Below the pieces are notes generated by a model that made no database searches, had not been told where the DNA came from, and worked only from the letters and a program-made list of their open reading frames with translations. From contig CM033360.1 of NCBI GenBank assembly GCA_019395295.1, positions 3,626,919-3,690,918 on the forward strand: a DNA stretch of 64,000 nt. Direction: 5' to 3'. The DNA is from Osmanthus fragrans. Its lineage: Eukaryota > Streptophyta > Magnoliopsida > Lamiales > Oleaceae. The position numbers and the translations under genes are program-made. Of this stretch, positions 47,040 through 59,336 are shown piece by piece; position 1 is the first letter of the stretch; the number at the start of each line of letters is the position of its first letter.

Positions 47040-49960
47040 TTGAACACTCAAATGAAATCATGGCAAAACCCATTCCACAACGTCGTCAACTTTGACGTCG
47101 GCATCAACACGAGACTAAACCTGACGATGTTATCCCCATCTTCCGCGGTCGGAGGTGAGCAATTTTGTAATGAAGCTGCGAAACCGAAGCCGACAACTTC
47201 AACGCCGACGACAACATGGGTAAGATTTTTTTCTAACTTAATTTTCAATATATTTTATTTTATTTTTGCACTGTAAAGCTAGTTTCCTTTGTTTCAACTG
47301 CAAAGATTGAATTTTCTTATTGCTATATGGCTATATGCGTATGACACCATGAGATAGGAAAGTTTTGACTGGAATAAGTACTTGTGCATTCACCTCTCCT
47401 ACACTTCAAGAGTTTTAACATACTTTCAATTATTTGCTTCAATTTGAAGATGAAAAAAGCTTAAGCAAATTATTGTAGAAATACTTATTTGGCTTGAAAA
47501 CAGTAAGTTGTATGTGGACCCAACTTCTGCTTATGCTCAATGAAAGCCATCTATATTTGAATGGTTTTTGTGCAAAGGTGAGAATTGCTGTCAATGTAGA
47601 CAATCCGATTGATACTAGCGTAGGTGAAGAAACGAAAATTATTGTGCCCATTGTTGGAATGAAGTTTAAAGATAAAAATAAGGTTTTCGAATTTTAAAAG
47701 CACTGCATTTACCAAATTGACTTTCCTGTACAAAAGAGGAATTGAAGGAGGGAGATGACGAGGTTGTACGTTATGTGACTTTTACATGTAGTCGGGAAGA
47801 CAGTCGAAGCAATGGTACAAATGTAGTTTTAAAGCCTCAACCAACCATGCAAACTAGCTGTAAAGCAAGATTTGTAGCATGTTCCGAACTTACTGGCACA
47901 TGGCGTATTAACACTGTTCATTTGGAGCACAATCACAGAACAAGCCCATCCAAATCAAGGCTATATCAATGCAATCGCCAAATTAGTGCACACGTGAAAA
48001 GACAGCTTGAATTAAATGACGTTATTGGAATATTACTGCACAAGAATTTTAACTCAGCCGTAGTTGAAGCCTGTGGGTATGATAAGATTGCATGCATTGA
48101 GAAAGATTGTAGAAATTTCATTGACAAAGTCCGGCGTTTAAGAATAGGTGAAGGAGACGCTATGGCAATACAAGCGTATTTTTTCGAAGATGCAAACAAC
48201 TAGTCCTGGCTTCTATTTTAGTATAGACTTGGACGACGACGAAGCCTAACTGCAAAATGTATTTTGTGCAGATAACAGGTGTAGGCAAGCGTGTAAGGAA
48301 TTCAGTGATATAGTTACATTTGACACCACGTACTTGACTAACAAGTACGAAATGTCGTTCGCTCCATTTTTCTGGGTGAACCATCATGGACAATCAACTC
48401 TTCTAAGATGTGACTTGGTCTTAAATGAGGATACGAGGACTTTCGTATAACTTTTTAGAACATTACTTCAATGTATGCATGATCAAACACCAAATGGAAT
48501 AATTATAGATCAAGATCGTGCTATGCAAAATGCAATTAAAATCGTGTTTCCGAACACAAGCATAGATGGTGCTTGTGGTATATTCTGAAAAATGTACCAG
48601 AAAAATTCGGCGGTCATAGACATAAAACTTCAATTCTTCATGTTTTGCATTGGTTGGTGTATGATGTGCAAAGTTGTGAGGAATTTGAGCAAGGTTGGAA
48701 TAAGAAGCTCGAAGATTACGATTTGCACGAATATGCTTGGCTGACGGGTCTATACAATGAAAGAAGTCGACGAGTGCTATGCTATTTGAAAACTTCATTT
48801 TGGGCGGGTATGTTAACAACACAATGAAGTGAGGGTATTAACACATTTTTTATGGATATGTTCATCCCCAAAACAATTTGTGGAGCGGTATGAGCGTGCA
48901 TTGAGAGTAAAATTGAAAAAGAGTTTTAAACTGACTTCAAATCATTTTTTGCAAATGGTCCCATGTGCGACAAGATAAAAAATGGAGAAGCAATTCCAAT
49001 CAGGTTACACAATCGCAAAGTTCAGGGAATTCCGGAACAATTTACTGGAAATGTATATTGTGAAGTATTATGTGCTTATGATTCGTACATGAATACTATG
49101 TACAACGTATGCAATAACATTATTTTTAATGAATGTATGAAGACAACCATGTTTAAAGTGCACCTACGTAAGGATGAATGTGAATTTGAGTGCAGTTGTA
49201 ACTTATTTGAGTTATAAGGAATTATTTGCAAGCACGCCATCGCATTTTTTTATTCGAAATCAGGTGTATTAATTCCCGAAATGTACGTACTGCGTAGATG
49301 TCAGAAAGATGTTAACAGACCGTACACGAGGGTTCCAATCAATTATGATGGTTGGATTAGTACTCAGGACCAAGTTAGATATGACAAATGTGCAATGCAT
49401 TCACTAAGTTAGCTGACTTGATATCACACGACGAATCTTGATCACATGGAATTATGGAGTGGATTGAATTCCAAACAACAGAGACATGTATTTTGAAGCC
49501 TACAATTGTGGGCTCCAAAGGCATTGATGAGTCAAGAAAGTGTGCTAGCGAAATCATCTTCGACCTGAAATACACGAAAAGCAAAGGAGTTCCTAAAAAA
49601 AGAAGTTGGAAAGGACATCTAGAAACTAGTTCGAAAAAATCGAGAAGTTGTCGAAAGGTATAAAAACTTCATTTTTTTTATTAGTAGAATCTCTATACAT
49701 ATTGAATGTGAATTTTTTCCATGTTTTACAGGTGGCATCAAAATCAAGTACATCGAAAAGACAGCTAGAAGATGATGTTCCGCCCCCAATCAATGTTCAT
49801 GATTTATGTATACCAACTTAGCTAAGTTTCCAGTTGAACTGTTTGTAAATGATATTATTAATTTCATCCTGTAGGAAGTTCGCATGACGAATACCTTCTC
49901 TTCCCAATATGTTGGCACATATGAGAGCATATGCGACATTGATTTAGGGATCTAATTCGT
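47040..49960 (+). pseudogene. FAR1/FRS-type MULE transposase relic
   Basis: Parts in order: a possible leader exon to 47219 (GTAAGA donor); a FAR1 DNA-binding domain (about 47640-47940; pieces VVRYVTFTCSRED and TGTWRINTVHLEHNH); a linker (48000-48200); and a MULE transposase core (48290-48560, with FDTTYLTNKYEM for the first Asp and IIIDQDRAMQN for the second). Next come WCLWY, where the family has a CxxH His, and a SWIM-type finger (about 49180-49235, CSC...CKH). An intron (GTATAA donor near 49660, TTTACAG acceptor about 49732) precedes a basic tail (KSSTSKRQLEDD). Stops and frame changes are frequent (48201-48203, 48247-48249, 48448-48450, 49215-49217). The domesticated relatives FAR1 and FHY3 are transcription factors in light signalling; here the terminal repeats show it is still part of a transposon. 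Confidence 0.85.
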
Positions 49961-50651
49961 AAATGTATTTGTATAAACTGTTAACTGACAATGGATGAAG
50001 AGCCAAATGAAGTGCTTGATGTGGTTGCCATGATGTTCGGTTGCCATAGATGTAGAAAACAAATCACTGAAAATCATGCTTGATTTCTCTTGTTTATTTG
50101 GTGGCTTACTAAGTTGACATTTTGTATTGTATTCAATTTTATGTTGGGTTCTAATATATTGCATTGTCTATTGTTCATTTCAAGTAATGGTGGTTGGTGG
50201 TTGATTGATATCTAATGTTTGTTTAAAACTTGTTTGATGTTTCCAAAGATGTATGCTATCAACTTTATAACTGCTACAATATTGAAGCTTAGGAGAGGTA
50301 ATGTTTCCCAACTTGATAGCATACTATAACCTATTTCGACTTTAGATGGCTTGTAAAAACCATTACTAACATTAAATAAGTGATAACCAACACTTGCTTG
50401 AATTATACCAGTGACATGGCTGATACTTGAATGGAAATGTACATCTTTTTTGGAGGAGTTTCGAGTTTTGAAAGTGATATCAAAACTATGTTGAAATAAA
50501 CTACATTACCACAAGAATGACAAATTTCATTTTCAAACACAAAAATGTTGATAACAAAGAGGCAACATACACTAATCGGAAGTCTTGTTCATAAGTACAG
50601 AGAATTCATACATCAAACCAAAGAAGTCGAAATCATCCAAATACACATAAT

Positions 50652-51035
50652 TCATATCAAATCTTTTGAAACTCGTTTTCCCTTGCGCATGGTTATGTTC
50701 AGTGAAATCTCCAAGTTTCTCTCCTCGATTATTTTTACACACACTTTCAACATACATGACAAATTATAGACATGTTCACTTCCTTTGGTAGTGCGACTTG
50801 ATTCACCTTGCAATGGATACTCTTCGTCAAGCGAAAAGTTACAAAACTTGAAAATCTTATAGTCGCGGGTACAAGAATGGAACAACTTTCCTTGATTCTT
50901 GAAATTTTTTTCTACCTCCAATCATCTAACGAACCCCTCTCCACAGTTTGGGCATCTCTTATTTTTGGGACATTCCGGCATCATGTGTTTGAGCCCCTTG
51001 CAAGAATGACAATTTTTTCTTTTCTTCCCAGCCAT
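50652..51035 (-). pseudogene. CCHC and GRF-like zinc-finger ORF of the MULE
   Basis: On the - strand, ATG at 51035 opens MAGKKRKNCHSCKGLKH. It has a CCHC knuckle (CHSCKGLKHMMPEC, spacing C-x2-C-x4-H-x4-C). Next is a CPNC pair followed by LFHSC and FKFC, the spacing of a GRF-type finger. One in-frame TGA stands at codon 38 (about 50922-50924), after which the frame is open to 50652 (128 codons in all). The C-terminal part is charged and possibly helical. The family was not matched beyond these motifs. Position and orientation suggest an accessory protein of the transposon. It could instead be a captured gene piece. Confidence 0.6.
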
Positions 51036-51339
51036 CAACAATCCTGATTCATTGATAGGATGAATAACGTTACGGTTGGTGTGAAATTCAAGCTAAATAA
51101 GCATACCTCACTAGTTAACTAACATTACATGACATATTTCTACTTGCAACTAATAACATTGGTAGTGTAAAACTCTTATCATGTTTCTTCCTTTCAAATA
51201 TATTAGTTAATCAGAAAAAATATTAACCTTGCTACTTTTCTATTCTACCCATCTCATTCCATAACTAATTGAAAAAAAAAATTATATTTCACATTGCTGG
51301 TTTTCGTAAAAAAAACAAATTGTATTCCACTCTACCATC

Positions 51340-51450
51340 TCATTCCACTTACAATGCTGGTCACTTGACAGGAAAGCCCACATTTAATTTGTGTCGGCTA
51401 GATTTCACATATAATGCTGGTCACTTGATAGGAAAGCCAAAATTTGGGTC
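51340..51450. repeat. About 60-bp tandem duplication inside the MULE
   Basis: The word aatgctggtcacttga followed by aggaaagcc occurs twice about 60 bp apart (from about 51351 and 51411). A related pair (tatcttcagtcaga) occurs at about 51770-51813. Confidence 0.6.
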
Positions 51451-52005
51451 GACTAGAATACCTCTCACCGACTACGTGGAAAAAATGACCCTAAAGGTTT
51501 TCAATTGGAGGCATATTAGAAACTGGTACGGCTCTTCAATTTCGGTCGAAGAAACCTCACAAATCCAGTTCAACTCTCTGTCCAGCAAACTCAACCTCAA
51601 TAACTTCCAAATTTCAGATTTATAAGAAAACAGGTAGAAAAATATACTCTACCCGTTTAAAAGAAGAAAAATGACAAAAACATACTTCAACTTAGGAGGA
51701 AAATATCTTTTATTCGTAAGAGGTAGAGTCGTTGGCGAGAGGTCTTCAGACAGGGACAGGGTCACCAGAGAGTTATCTTCAGTCAGAGCGTCGGAGAGCT
51801 ATCTTCAGTCAGACCAGATCGTGAGTGGAGAGAGAGGATTTTAATTTGGGCTAGGTTTGAATTTAAAAGTGAATTTTGGCTTGCAAAGTATATTCTCATG
51901 AGATTTTGTAGTCAACAGCCTTGGAATGATAATTTGACGCCGTGTCAGTAGGTTGTAAACAATTTTGTATTGTATTATGTACATATAGAATAATCTTTAT
52001 TGTTA

Positions 52006-52539
52006 ACTCTTGGGCTCAGAAATTCCTATATAACTTAGCGATGCAGTAAAAGCTTTCTCAATTCTTTTATGAACGCATTTACGTATCGGATTTCAGTCAA
52101 TCCACGATTGAATTTTATGTAAATAAACCTAGTATGAAGAATAATGCACATTTGTAAAAGTAACATGACGGTTTTCAAGATGGACGAAGAATAAGCCCAC
52201 TCCTATAGTTTACAATAACAGTTATTGTCATGGGAATTTTAAGTTATTTATTTAGCCGTCATGGTATATATAAAATGTTTTATTGTGTCGAGAAAAAAAA
52301 AAAGATGATAATTCAAATTTTAAAATTATTACAGCTTAATGATTAAATATTTTTTCATCTTTGTGCAATCTAAATGGCATCATAGAAAACTAATTCATTT
52401 TATTGCTTGACATTCATAGCTCTATTAACGTCATCATGGTACACAGACAAGATTCAATTTCCAAATCATACTAGCATAGATTTTTTACTCTTGAAACTCT
52501 TGGCCACCAACAAGTAGTTCACCTGCTATGGTGAGGGCC
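52006..52539. other. Spacer between MULE and copia element
   Basis: AT-rich, no gene or element boundary recognised. Confidence 0.5.
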
Positions 52540-52544
52540 ACAGC

Positions 52545-52861
52545 TATTGAAGCTAGGAGAATTGAGTCAGCTGGAGCATATGAGTCAGCTCCAGCCTCTA
52601 CACAATCAACAAGAAGAAAGCCAACAGGGACCACTAACGAGGCATCAACAGAAGAATTATCTCGAAGGAGATTAGTTAGATTATTAGCTTTATTCCTTTT
52701 CTGTTTTATGGTAGTAAGTTAGTTAGAATATTATTCTTTTATTGTTGTATATATTGAGGATCAACACTTTGTAAAATTAACAATTCACGAGTGAAATGAA
52801 TATGAGTTGAGTCTTTCTCACAAATCTTTTATATGGAGTTTTCACTCTTCAAAAACTAATA
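52545..52861 (+). repeat. 5' LTR of the copia element
   Basis: 317 bp, starting TATTGAAGCTAG and ending aaaaactaata. Contains a TATA-like tatatattgagg near 52747. Compared with the 3' LTR it carries four additional bases near 52625. Confidence 0.93.
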
Positions 52862-52873
52862 TGGTATCAGAGC
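52862..52873 (+). other. Primer-binding site
   Basis: TGGTATCAGAGC directly abuts the 5' LTR and is complementary to the 3' end of plant initiator tRNA-Met, the usual copia primer. Confidence 0.9.
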
Positions 52874-52877
52874 AAAA

Positions 52878-55800
52878 ATGGATGAAACTGATATGACTCC
52901 TCAAACAATTGCAGGCACCAATCCAAATCAACAACCAACAAATGGAAGGAATTCAGGTGTTCTTTCCTATGACCCAACACCTCCCAACAGTCCATATTAT
53001 ATCAGCAATAATGATGGAAGCTCTATCATGCTGGTCACCCATGTTTTGGAATCCAATAATTATTACTCATGGGCTCGTTCAATGAGAAGGGCACTAAGGA
53101 TAAAAAAATAAACTAGGCTTCATAGATGGTACTCTTTGTGAGCCAAAAGATCCCAATGATCCACTGATGGAACATTGGCTGAGATGTAATGACATTGTCA
53201 TTACTTGGATGGAAAATGCTATGGCGGTTGATATCAAGAGTAGCAACATTTATGCTGAAACGGCTCACCTTCTTTGGCTTGATCTTGAGCAGCGTTTTTT
53301 TCCCAGCAAAATCTTTGAAGTAAAGAAGGACATCACAACACTGATGCAAAACCAGGACCCTGTGAATGTTTACTTCTCTAAGCTCAAAACTCTTTTGGAA
53401 AAACTGTTGAACTATAAGAGCATTCCCAACTGCACATGTGGAGGCATGAAAATTGTGGTTCAAAACCAACAAAGAGATTGGGTTATGAAGTTCTTAATGG
53501 GGCTGAATGAGTCTTACAAGGAAATCAAGGCTCAGATTCTACTGATTAAGCCATTTCCTAGTCTAAATGAGGTGTATTCCTTGGTCCAACAAGAAGAAAA
53601 AAGGCGAGAAATATCTAGTCCAAGCTCTGCTAACTCAGATCCCATGGTTTTTCTAAGCAAAAGAAACTTCAGAGAATGAGGAAACCAAAGCTCTTCATCA
53701 TAAAGAAAAGACAAATACTATTGCAATCATTGCAAGATCATAGGTCACTCACTTGGCAGATGTTTTAAAGCCAATCCAAACAGACCACTATGTACTTATT
53801 GTCAAATGCCAAGACATACGGTGGATAACTGCTATAAAACTTCATGGATTCCCACCAGGGCACAGACTTAATGATAAAGAGAAACCTGCTGTCAATATGG
53901 TTTCTATAGGATCAACAACTAATCAGCGTGAGGTGAAGGACAAAGGCCAAGTATCCTTAAGTCAAGAGCAATATTCTCAACTCATGGCACTCCTCAAATC
54001 ACCAGCAAATCCTCAACAGTCCACCTCTTCATCAAACAATGACCAAACACCTGCTAGTTCCTCCCTATCTGATGATTTCACTCATAAAATTTCTAGTACA
54101 CACTTAAGCTTGACTGCTTTTTATCACAAATATGAAGATGTTTGTGATATCCCATGGATCCTTGATACAGGAGCTATAGATCACATGATCTGCTCCACTT
54201 CATTTTTTACATCTATTCAAGCTAAAGTTTCTTATTTTGTGGCCTTACCAAATGGAGAAAGTGTTCCAGTAACACATGTAGGGACTGTCAAAATTTCAGA
54301 AACCATTACTCTACATAATGTTCTTTGCATTCCTGCTTTTAACTTTAATTTAATTTTAGCAAAAAGACTTGCTCAATCTTTAAATTGTTGCCTTATCTTC
54401 TTCTCTAACTACTTTTATATTCAGGACCTTTCAACTTGGAGAACGACTAGAATGGGTGAGGTGAAAGATGGCCTATACCATATGGTGCAAAAGTAAGTCT
54501 CCTCTTCAGCATTGTCAGAAGTCTTAATCAATTCAAATGTCTGGCTTCTTATTCTCTATTTTCTATCGATAACCATGAGAAACTTGATTTATGGCATTAT
54601 AGATTGGGCCATCCTTCTTATTCTCATTTCAGTCCTGATGAAACTATCAACATACCTGCATCTCCCAGTATTAGTCATTGTTCCATTTTCCCTCTAGCAA
54701 AACAACATAGATTGTCTTTTCATATCAGTCATCATAAAACAAAGAGATGTTTTGAATTGATCCATTGTGATATATGGGGGCCTTGTAATGAATTTAACAG
54801 GGATGGTTTTAAGTATTTTCTATTTATTGTTGATGATTTTAGTATATGTACATGGATTTATATGTTAAGGCTCAAATCTGATGCAACCACTTCCTTACAG
54901 AACTTTTGCACTATGATTGAAACTCAATTTGAAGCAAAAATTAAAACTATTAGAACAGATAATGGAGGAGAATTCAACATGACTAAATTTTATCTAAGAA
55001 AAGGAATGATACACCAAACAACATGTGTTGAAACCCCAGAACAAAATGCAATGGTAGAGAGGAAATATCAACATATCTTGAATGTTGCAAGAGCCTTGAA
55101 ATTTCAAAGTGGACTTTCCTTAAGATATTGGACTGATTTTGTATTAACTGCTGTCTACCTTATAAACAGAATACCAACTCCCATTTTGAATCACAAAAGC
55201 CCTTTTGAAGTATTGTTTCAAACCAAACCTAATTATAATCACCTAAGAGTGTTTGGATGCTTGGCCTTTGCCACCACCCTTGCCAATGGCAGGCACAAAT
55301 TTGATCCTAGGTCAAGAAGGTGTGTCTTCATTGGTTATCATTTTGGGGGTAAAGGGGGTATAGGTTATTAAATTTGAAAGCCAAGAAGATTTTTATTTCA
55401 AGAAATGTTGCCTTTCATGAGAGCATTTTCCCATTCAAAGATCTCAACTGTAATGATAATTCCCATTTGACAGGCTTTGATCATCTAGGCTTTACACAGA
55501 ATCTCAACATTCATAATGATCCTGTCACTCCTTTATTTGACACTGGCCCTGGATAGAACATCTTCAATAATCCACCTTATGAAGAATCTCCCAACTCTCA
55601 AATAATCATCAGCCATGATTTGGCACAATCTTCTGATGGTAATTTGGAAACAAACCAATCTGCTGATCATCATGAATCAAATCTATCTACCGATAACTTT
55701 GAACCAAATCATTCAGCTGTTACTCACTTGCCTCGCAGATCAAACAGAAATCGAAAAACACCATTTCACTTGCAGGACTTCATATGTCAACAGCCATCTT

Positions 55801-57498
55801 CAACTTTCCCATTTCAGAAGCTCAACAAGAAGAAGGAAGTGAACATTGCAGGTAGTACTTTCCCTCTTAGTGCTAGCATTTCTTATGACAAGCTATCCAC
55901 ATCTCACCGTAGTTTTGTAGCCTCCATAAAAAATCATCTTGAGCCTAAAAACTATCAAGAGGCCATAACTTCCCCTGAATGGTGTGCTGCCATGAGAGCT
56001 GAGATTGAAGCTCTAGAACTTAATGATACTTGGGTTTTGACTGACCTACCACCTGATAAAGAAGCCATAGGGTGCAAGTGAGTGTACAAGGTCAAGTATA
56101 ATGCCAATGGAAATGTTGAAAGGCTTAAGGCCCGTCTAGTAGCAAAAGGGTACACTCAACAGGAAGGACTTGATTACCATGAAACTTTCTCTCCTGTAGC
56201 CAAGCTTGTCACCATTAGGACCTTGCTGGCAGTAGCATCAATCAAAGGATGGGGCTTGTACCAATTTGACGTGAATAACGCTTTCCTACACGGTAACTTA
56301 GATGAAGATGTCTAAATAGAGTTGCCTCCTGGATGCACCAATATCAGTGGCGATAATGTTTACAAACTACGTAAGAGCCTGTATGGATTGAAGCAGGCTT
56401 CACGCCAATGGTATTCCAAACTCTCCAACTTTTTCATTGAGCAGGGATACACTCAGTCAAGGGCAGATTATAGCTTGTTTACTAAATCAAGTGGTGATTC
56501 TTTCACAGCCATCCTAGTATATGTGGACGATATAATAATAGCTGGGAGTTGTGTTGATACCATAAACAAACTCAAAACCTCTCTCAATGACAAGTTCAAA
56601 ATCAAGGATCTAGGAAAGTTAAAATATTTTCTAGGCATTGAGGTAGCAAGATCTGAACAAGGGATTTCCAATTGCCAAAGGAAATATGCTATATATGTCT
56701 TGGCAGATTCAGGCACCATTGGCTCAGGACCTGCTAGGATTCCCCTTGACCAGAATGTAAAACTTAGTAAAGAAGAGGGAGAGTTGCTGTCAGATCTATC
56801 TCTTTTACAGAAGGTTGATAGGAAGGCTCCTATATTTAACAATAACTAGACCTGATCTTGCATATTCAGTACAGTTGTTAAGCCAGTATATTGGGAGTCC
56901 AAGAATATCACATCTACATGCTGCTCACAAAGTCTTGCGGTACATCAAGAGAGCACCTGGACAGGGGCTATTTTATCCTGCAAAGTCAGGAATTCAACTG
57001 GAAAAATATTGTGATTTAGATTGGGGAGCATGCTTGGACACCAGGAGATCAATAACATGCTATCGTGTCTTCATTGGTGCAGCTTTAATATCGTGAAAGT
57101 CAAAGAAACAACATGTGGTGTCTCGATCCTCTGCTGAGGCAGAATACAGAGCAATGACAAATCTTTGTTGTGAATTAACATGGCTCAGATATTTACTTAA
57201 GGACTTATAGGTTGAGCATCCCCAAGCAGCAAATCTGAATTGTGATAATAAGGCTGCCATATGATAGCCACAAACCCGGTGTTCCATGAAAGAACTAAAC
57301 ACATTGAACTTGACTACCACCTGGTTCGAAAAAAAAATACAAGATGGCAGCATTGTTACTCAGCATGTTCCTAGTGCATCACAGATTGCAGACATTTTGA
57401 CTAAGGCATTGAATTCTCAAGCTTTTTATTCTCACTCATCCAAGATGGGAGTAAAGGACATTTACTCTCCATTTTGCAGGGAGAGGGGGGGGTATTGA
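52878..57498 (+). pseudogene. Copia gag-pol polyprotein relic
   Basis: Gag starts at 52878 and has a copia N-terminal gag domain (SWARSMRRAL). Two CCHC zinc knuckles follow at about 53716-53833. Protease has DTG (near 54163). Integrase has the HHCC region with its last Cys lost (54585-54700) and the Asp, Asp, Glu catalytic set (54760-55060). Reverse transcriptase has YVDD near 56519. RNase H follows to about 57200. Frame changes: A7 at 53102-53108, A4 at 53836-53839, near 54542, G5 at 55345-55349 and 55354-55358, T4 at 56803-56806, near 57260, and A9 at 57329-57337. Stops: 53677, 53701, 54494, 55554, 56079, 56313, 57094 and 57208. No functional polyprotein can be made. Short frames listed separately over this span are pieces of it. 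Confidence 0.93.
57477..57492 (+). other. Polypurine tract
   Basis: A purine run gcagggagaggggggg immediately precedes the 3' LTR, as required for plus-strand priming. Confidence 0.85.
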
Positions 57499-57805
57499 AG
57501 CTAGAAGAATTGAGTCAGCTGGAGCATATGAGTCAGCTCCAGCCTCTACACAATCAGCAAGAAGAAAGCCAGCAGGACTAACGAGGCATCAACTGAAGAA
57601 TTATCTAGAAGGAGATTAGTTAGATTGTTAGCTTTATTCCTTTTCTGTTTTATGGCAGTAAGTTAGTTAGAATATTATTCTTTTATTGTTGTATATATTG
57701 AGGATCAACACTTTGTAAAATTAACAATTTACGAGTGAAATCAACATGAGTTGAGTCTTTCTCACAAATCTTTTATATGGAGTTTTCACTCTTCAAAAAC
57801 TAATA
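57493..57805 (+). repeat. 3' LTR of the copia element
   Basis: 313 bp, starting TATTGAAGCTAG and ending aaaaactaata, followed by the acagc target repeat. Confidence 0.93.
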
Positions 57806-57810
57806 ACAGC

Positions 57811-59336
57811 TTCATCTACACTGTCGAGGATGGGTTCGAAAATGTTCAGTTCATTCAAAATCCAGTATATAAATTTATACGATTATGAATTCATATAGAT
57901 TTAAATATTCAATAATACACAGTGTAATGGACGAACGGACTATGGCCTCAATCACGTTGACTAGAGGATTACAAGTTGAATGTCAAGGTTTTTTCTGCAA
58001 ATTTATTGTATAGAGGCTAAGATATTATTGATGATGGAAACGTGTCACTATCATTTTTCCTAACTTTAGTCGCGTGACAATAAATATCGATTCTATTTGA
58101 ATGGCCACACATTTATTAGAAGTTTGAGACACAGTGTACATTTTTAAAAGGTTTGGACCTCCGACACAAATTTTCCTTGTTCTTATTGATTAAAGGTTGA
58201 AAGTCAATTTGTCATTTTTAAAAATTGGTCAAATTATAGTCGTGTTTTGGTCAACTAATGAATTTCTGGAAGAAAACTATCCAAAGGTCCATCTACTTTA
58301 CATTTGAAAGGTTTGAGACATATTTTCTACGATTTAAAGGTTAGGGGATCTATCTGCACTTATTTGAAATGTTTGGGCATCCACGGTAAATTTCCCTTGT
58401 TTTTTACCATTTAACTAAATAATTGTAAGTTTATTATATCTTCATTAGTTTATAATCAAGTTAAAATTCAAATTGTTTCGTTATTTTTATGTCATACAAG
58501 AATATATTACAATTTTTTACGATAGCTAATTAGCTATTATCAGTTGCGGATCCAGGATTAAAGGTCAGTTAAGGTGGCAATTGATCGTAATAACGAAGTT
58601 GATTATTAATATTTTTGATACTAAGAGTGATGGAGGAGAATGTTCAGTTTATTTTTCCCTCCCTCCCTCAATTTTGATTTTAATATTTTAGGGAAATGCA
58701 AAGTTGCCATTTTGCTCATTTAAAAATTGTTAAAATGTGGTCAAAATTATATATTTGGTCAACTGACGAAACTTTGGATGAAAACCGTCCAAAATTGTCT
58801 CACATGCAACGGTTGAAAATGTTAGGGATGACGACTGCAATGATTAAAATATTTGGAGAAAGTTTGCAAGTGTTTTTAAAGGTTTGGAACTTCTACTACA
58901 ATTATTCCTATAAAAATATCGATTTTGCTCTGTTGTCCACAGTGGGCAACATAAGGTTTGTCCACAGTGGGCAACATAAAGTATGCTCACGGTCAATGAG
59001 TGTGTGCCAAGTGTCCGAAAGTGTCCAACTAGTGGGATTATGTTTAAAAAGTCGGACACTTGACAATGTCTAAATGATAGTGGACAATATAAAGTATACC
59101 CACCGTGAACAACAGAGCAATTCTGATAAAAATATTACTTCAACTTCTAAAATTTAGATCAAACTATTGATGAAAAAGGCATAGTTATTATCAATGTACC
59201 TTGAAGTTAGGATGCAATGCTTTCCAACCTCCACAATTAGGAGACTAAAAGTCAATTATAACCTATCTATCACCAGCATTTAACAAAGAATCAACAATTT
59301 CTTGAGCAACATGGATCTCTATCATTTCAGGCTTAA
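57811..59336. other. Intergenic DNA with a short tandem repeat
   Basis: A unit gtccacagtgggcaacataa occurs twice in tandem at about 58936-58979, with a diverged third copy near 59083. It is overlapped by unsupported frames on both strands (58696-59073, 58844-59059). No gene recognised. Confidence 0.45.

Larger units (their letters stand above)
46846..51996. mobile_element. Degenerate Mutator-like (MULE) transposon with two convergent ORFs
   Basis: A perfect 9-bp direct repeat TTATTGTTA (46837-46845 and 51997-52005) flanks a 5.15-kb unit. The 9-bp duplication is diagnostic for the Mutator superfamily. The ends are long, diverged inverted repeats of about 90 bp: left from 46846 (ggatagtgctacatgtac), right read inversely from 51996 (agattattctatatgtac), both continuing to an aaaatctcat word. 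Inside are a FAR1-type transposase relic on + and a zinc-finger ORF on -, pointing toward each other, as in the MuDR gene order. Both are broken, so the element is not expected to move on its own. Confidence 0.8.
52540..57810 (+). mobile_element. Complete but inactive Ty1/copia LTR retrotransposon
   Basis: Two LTRs (52545-52861 and 57493-57805) enclose a gag-pol relic with primer-binding site and polypurine tract. The 5-bp direct repeat acagc (52540-52544 and 57806-57810) flanks the element. LTR ends are TATTG...CTAATA, that is TA...TA instead of TG...CA. The LTRs differ by 10 substitutions and one 4-bp gap over about 313 aligned bases, so the insertion is moderately young. Domain order (protease, integrase, reverse transcriptase, RNase H) is that of Ty1/copia. 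The polyprotein is interrupted many times. Confidence 0.95.

Noticed and set aside
52878..57498. Treating each short frame in the copia element as a separate gene
   Set aside because: They are consecutive pieces of one interrupted gag-pol, in the expected domain order.
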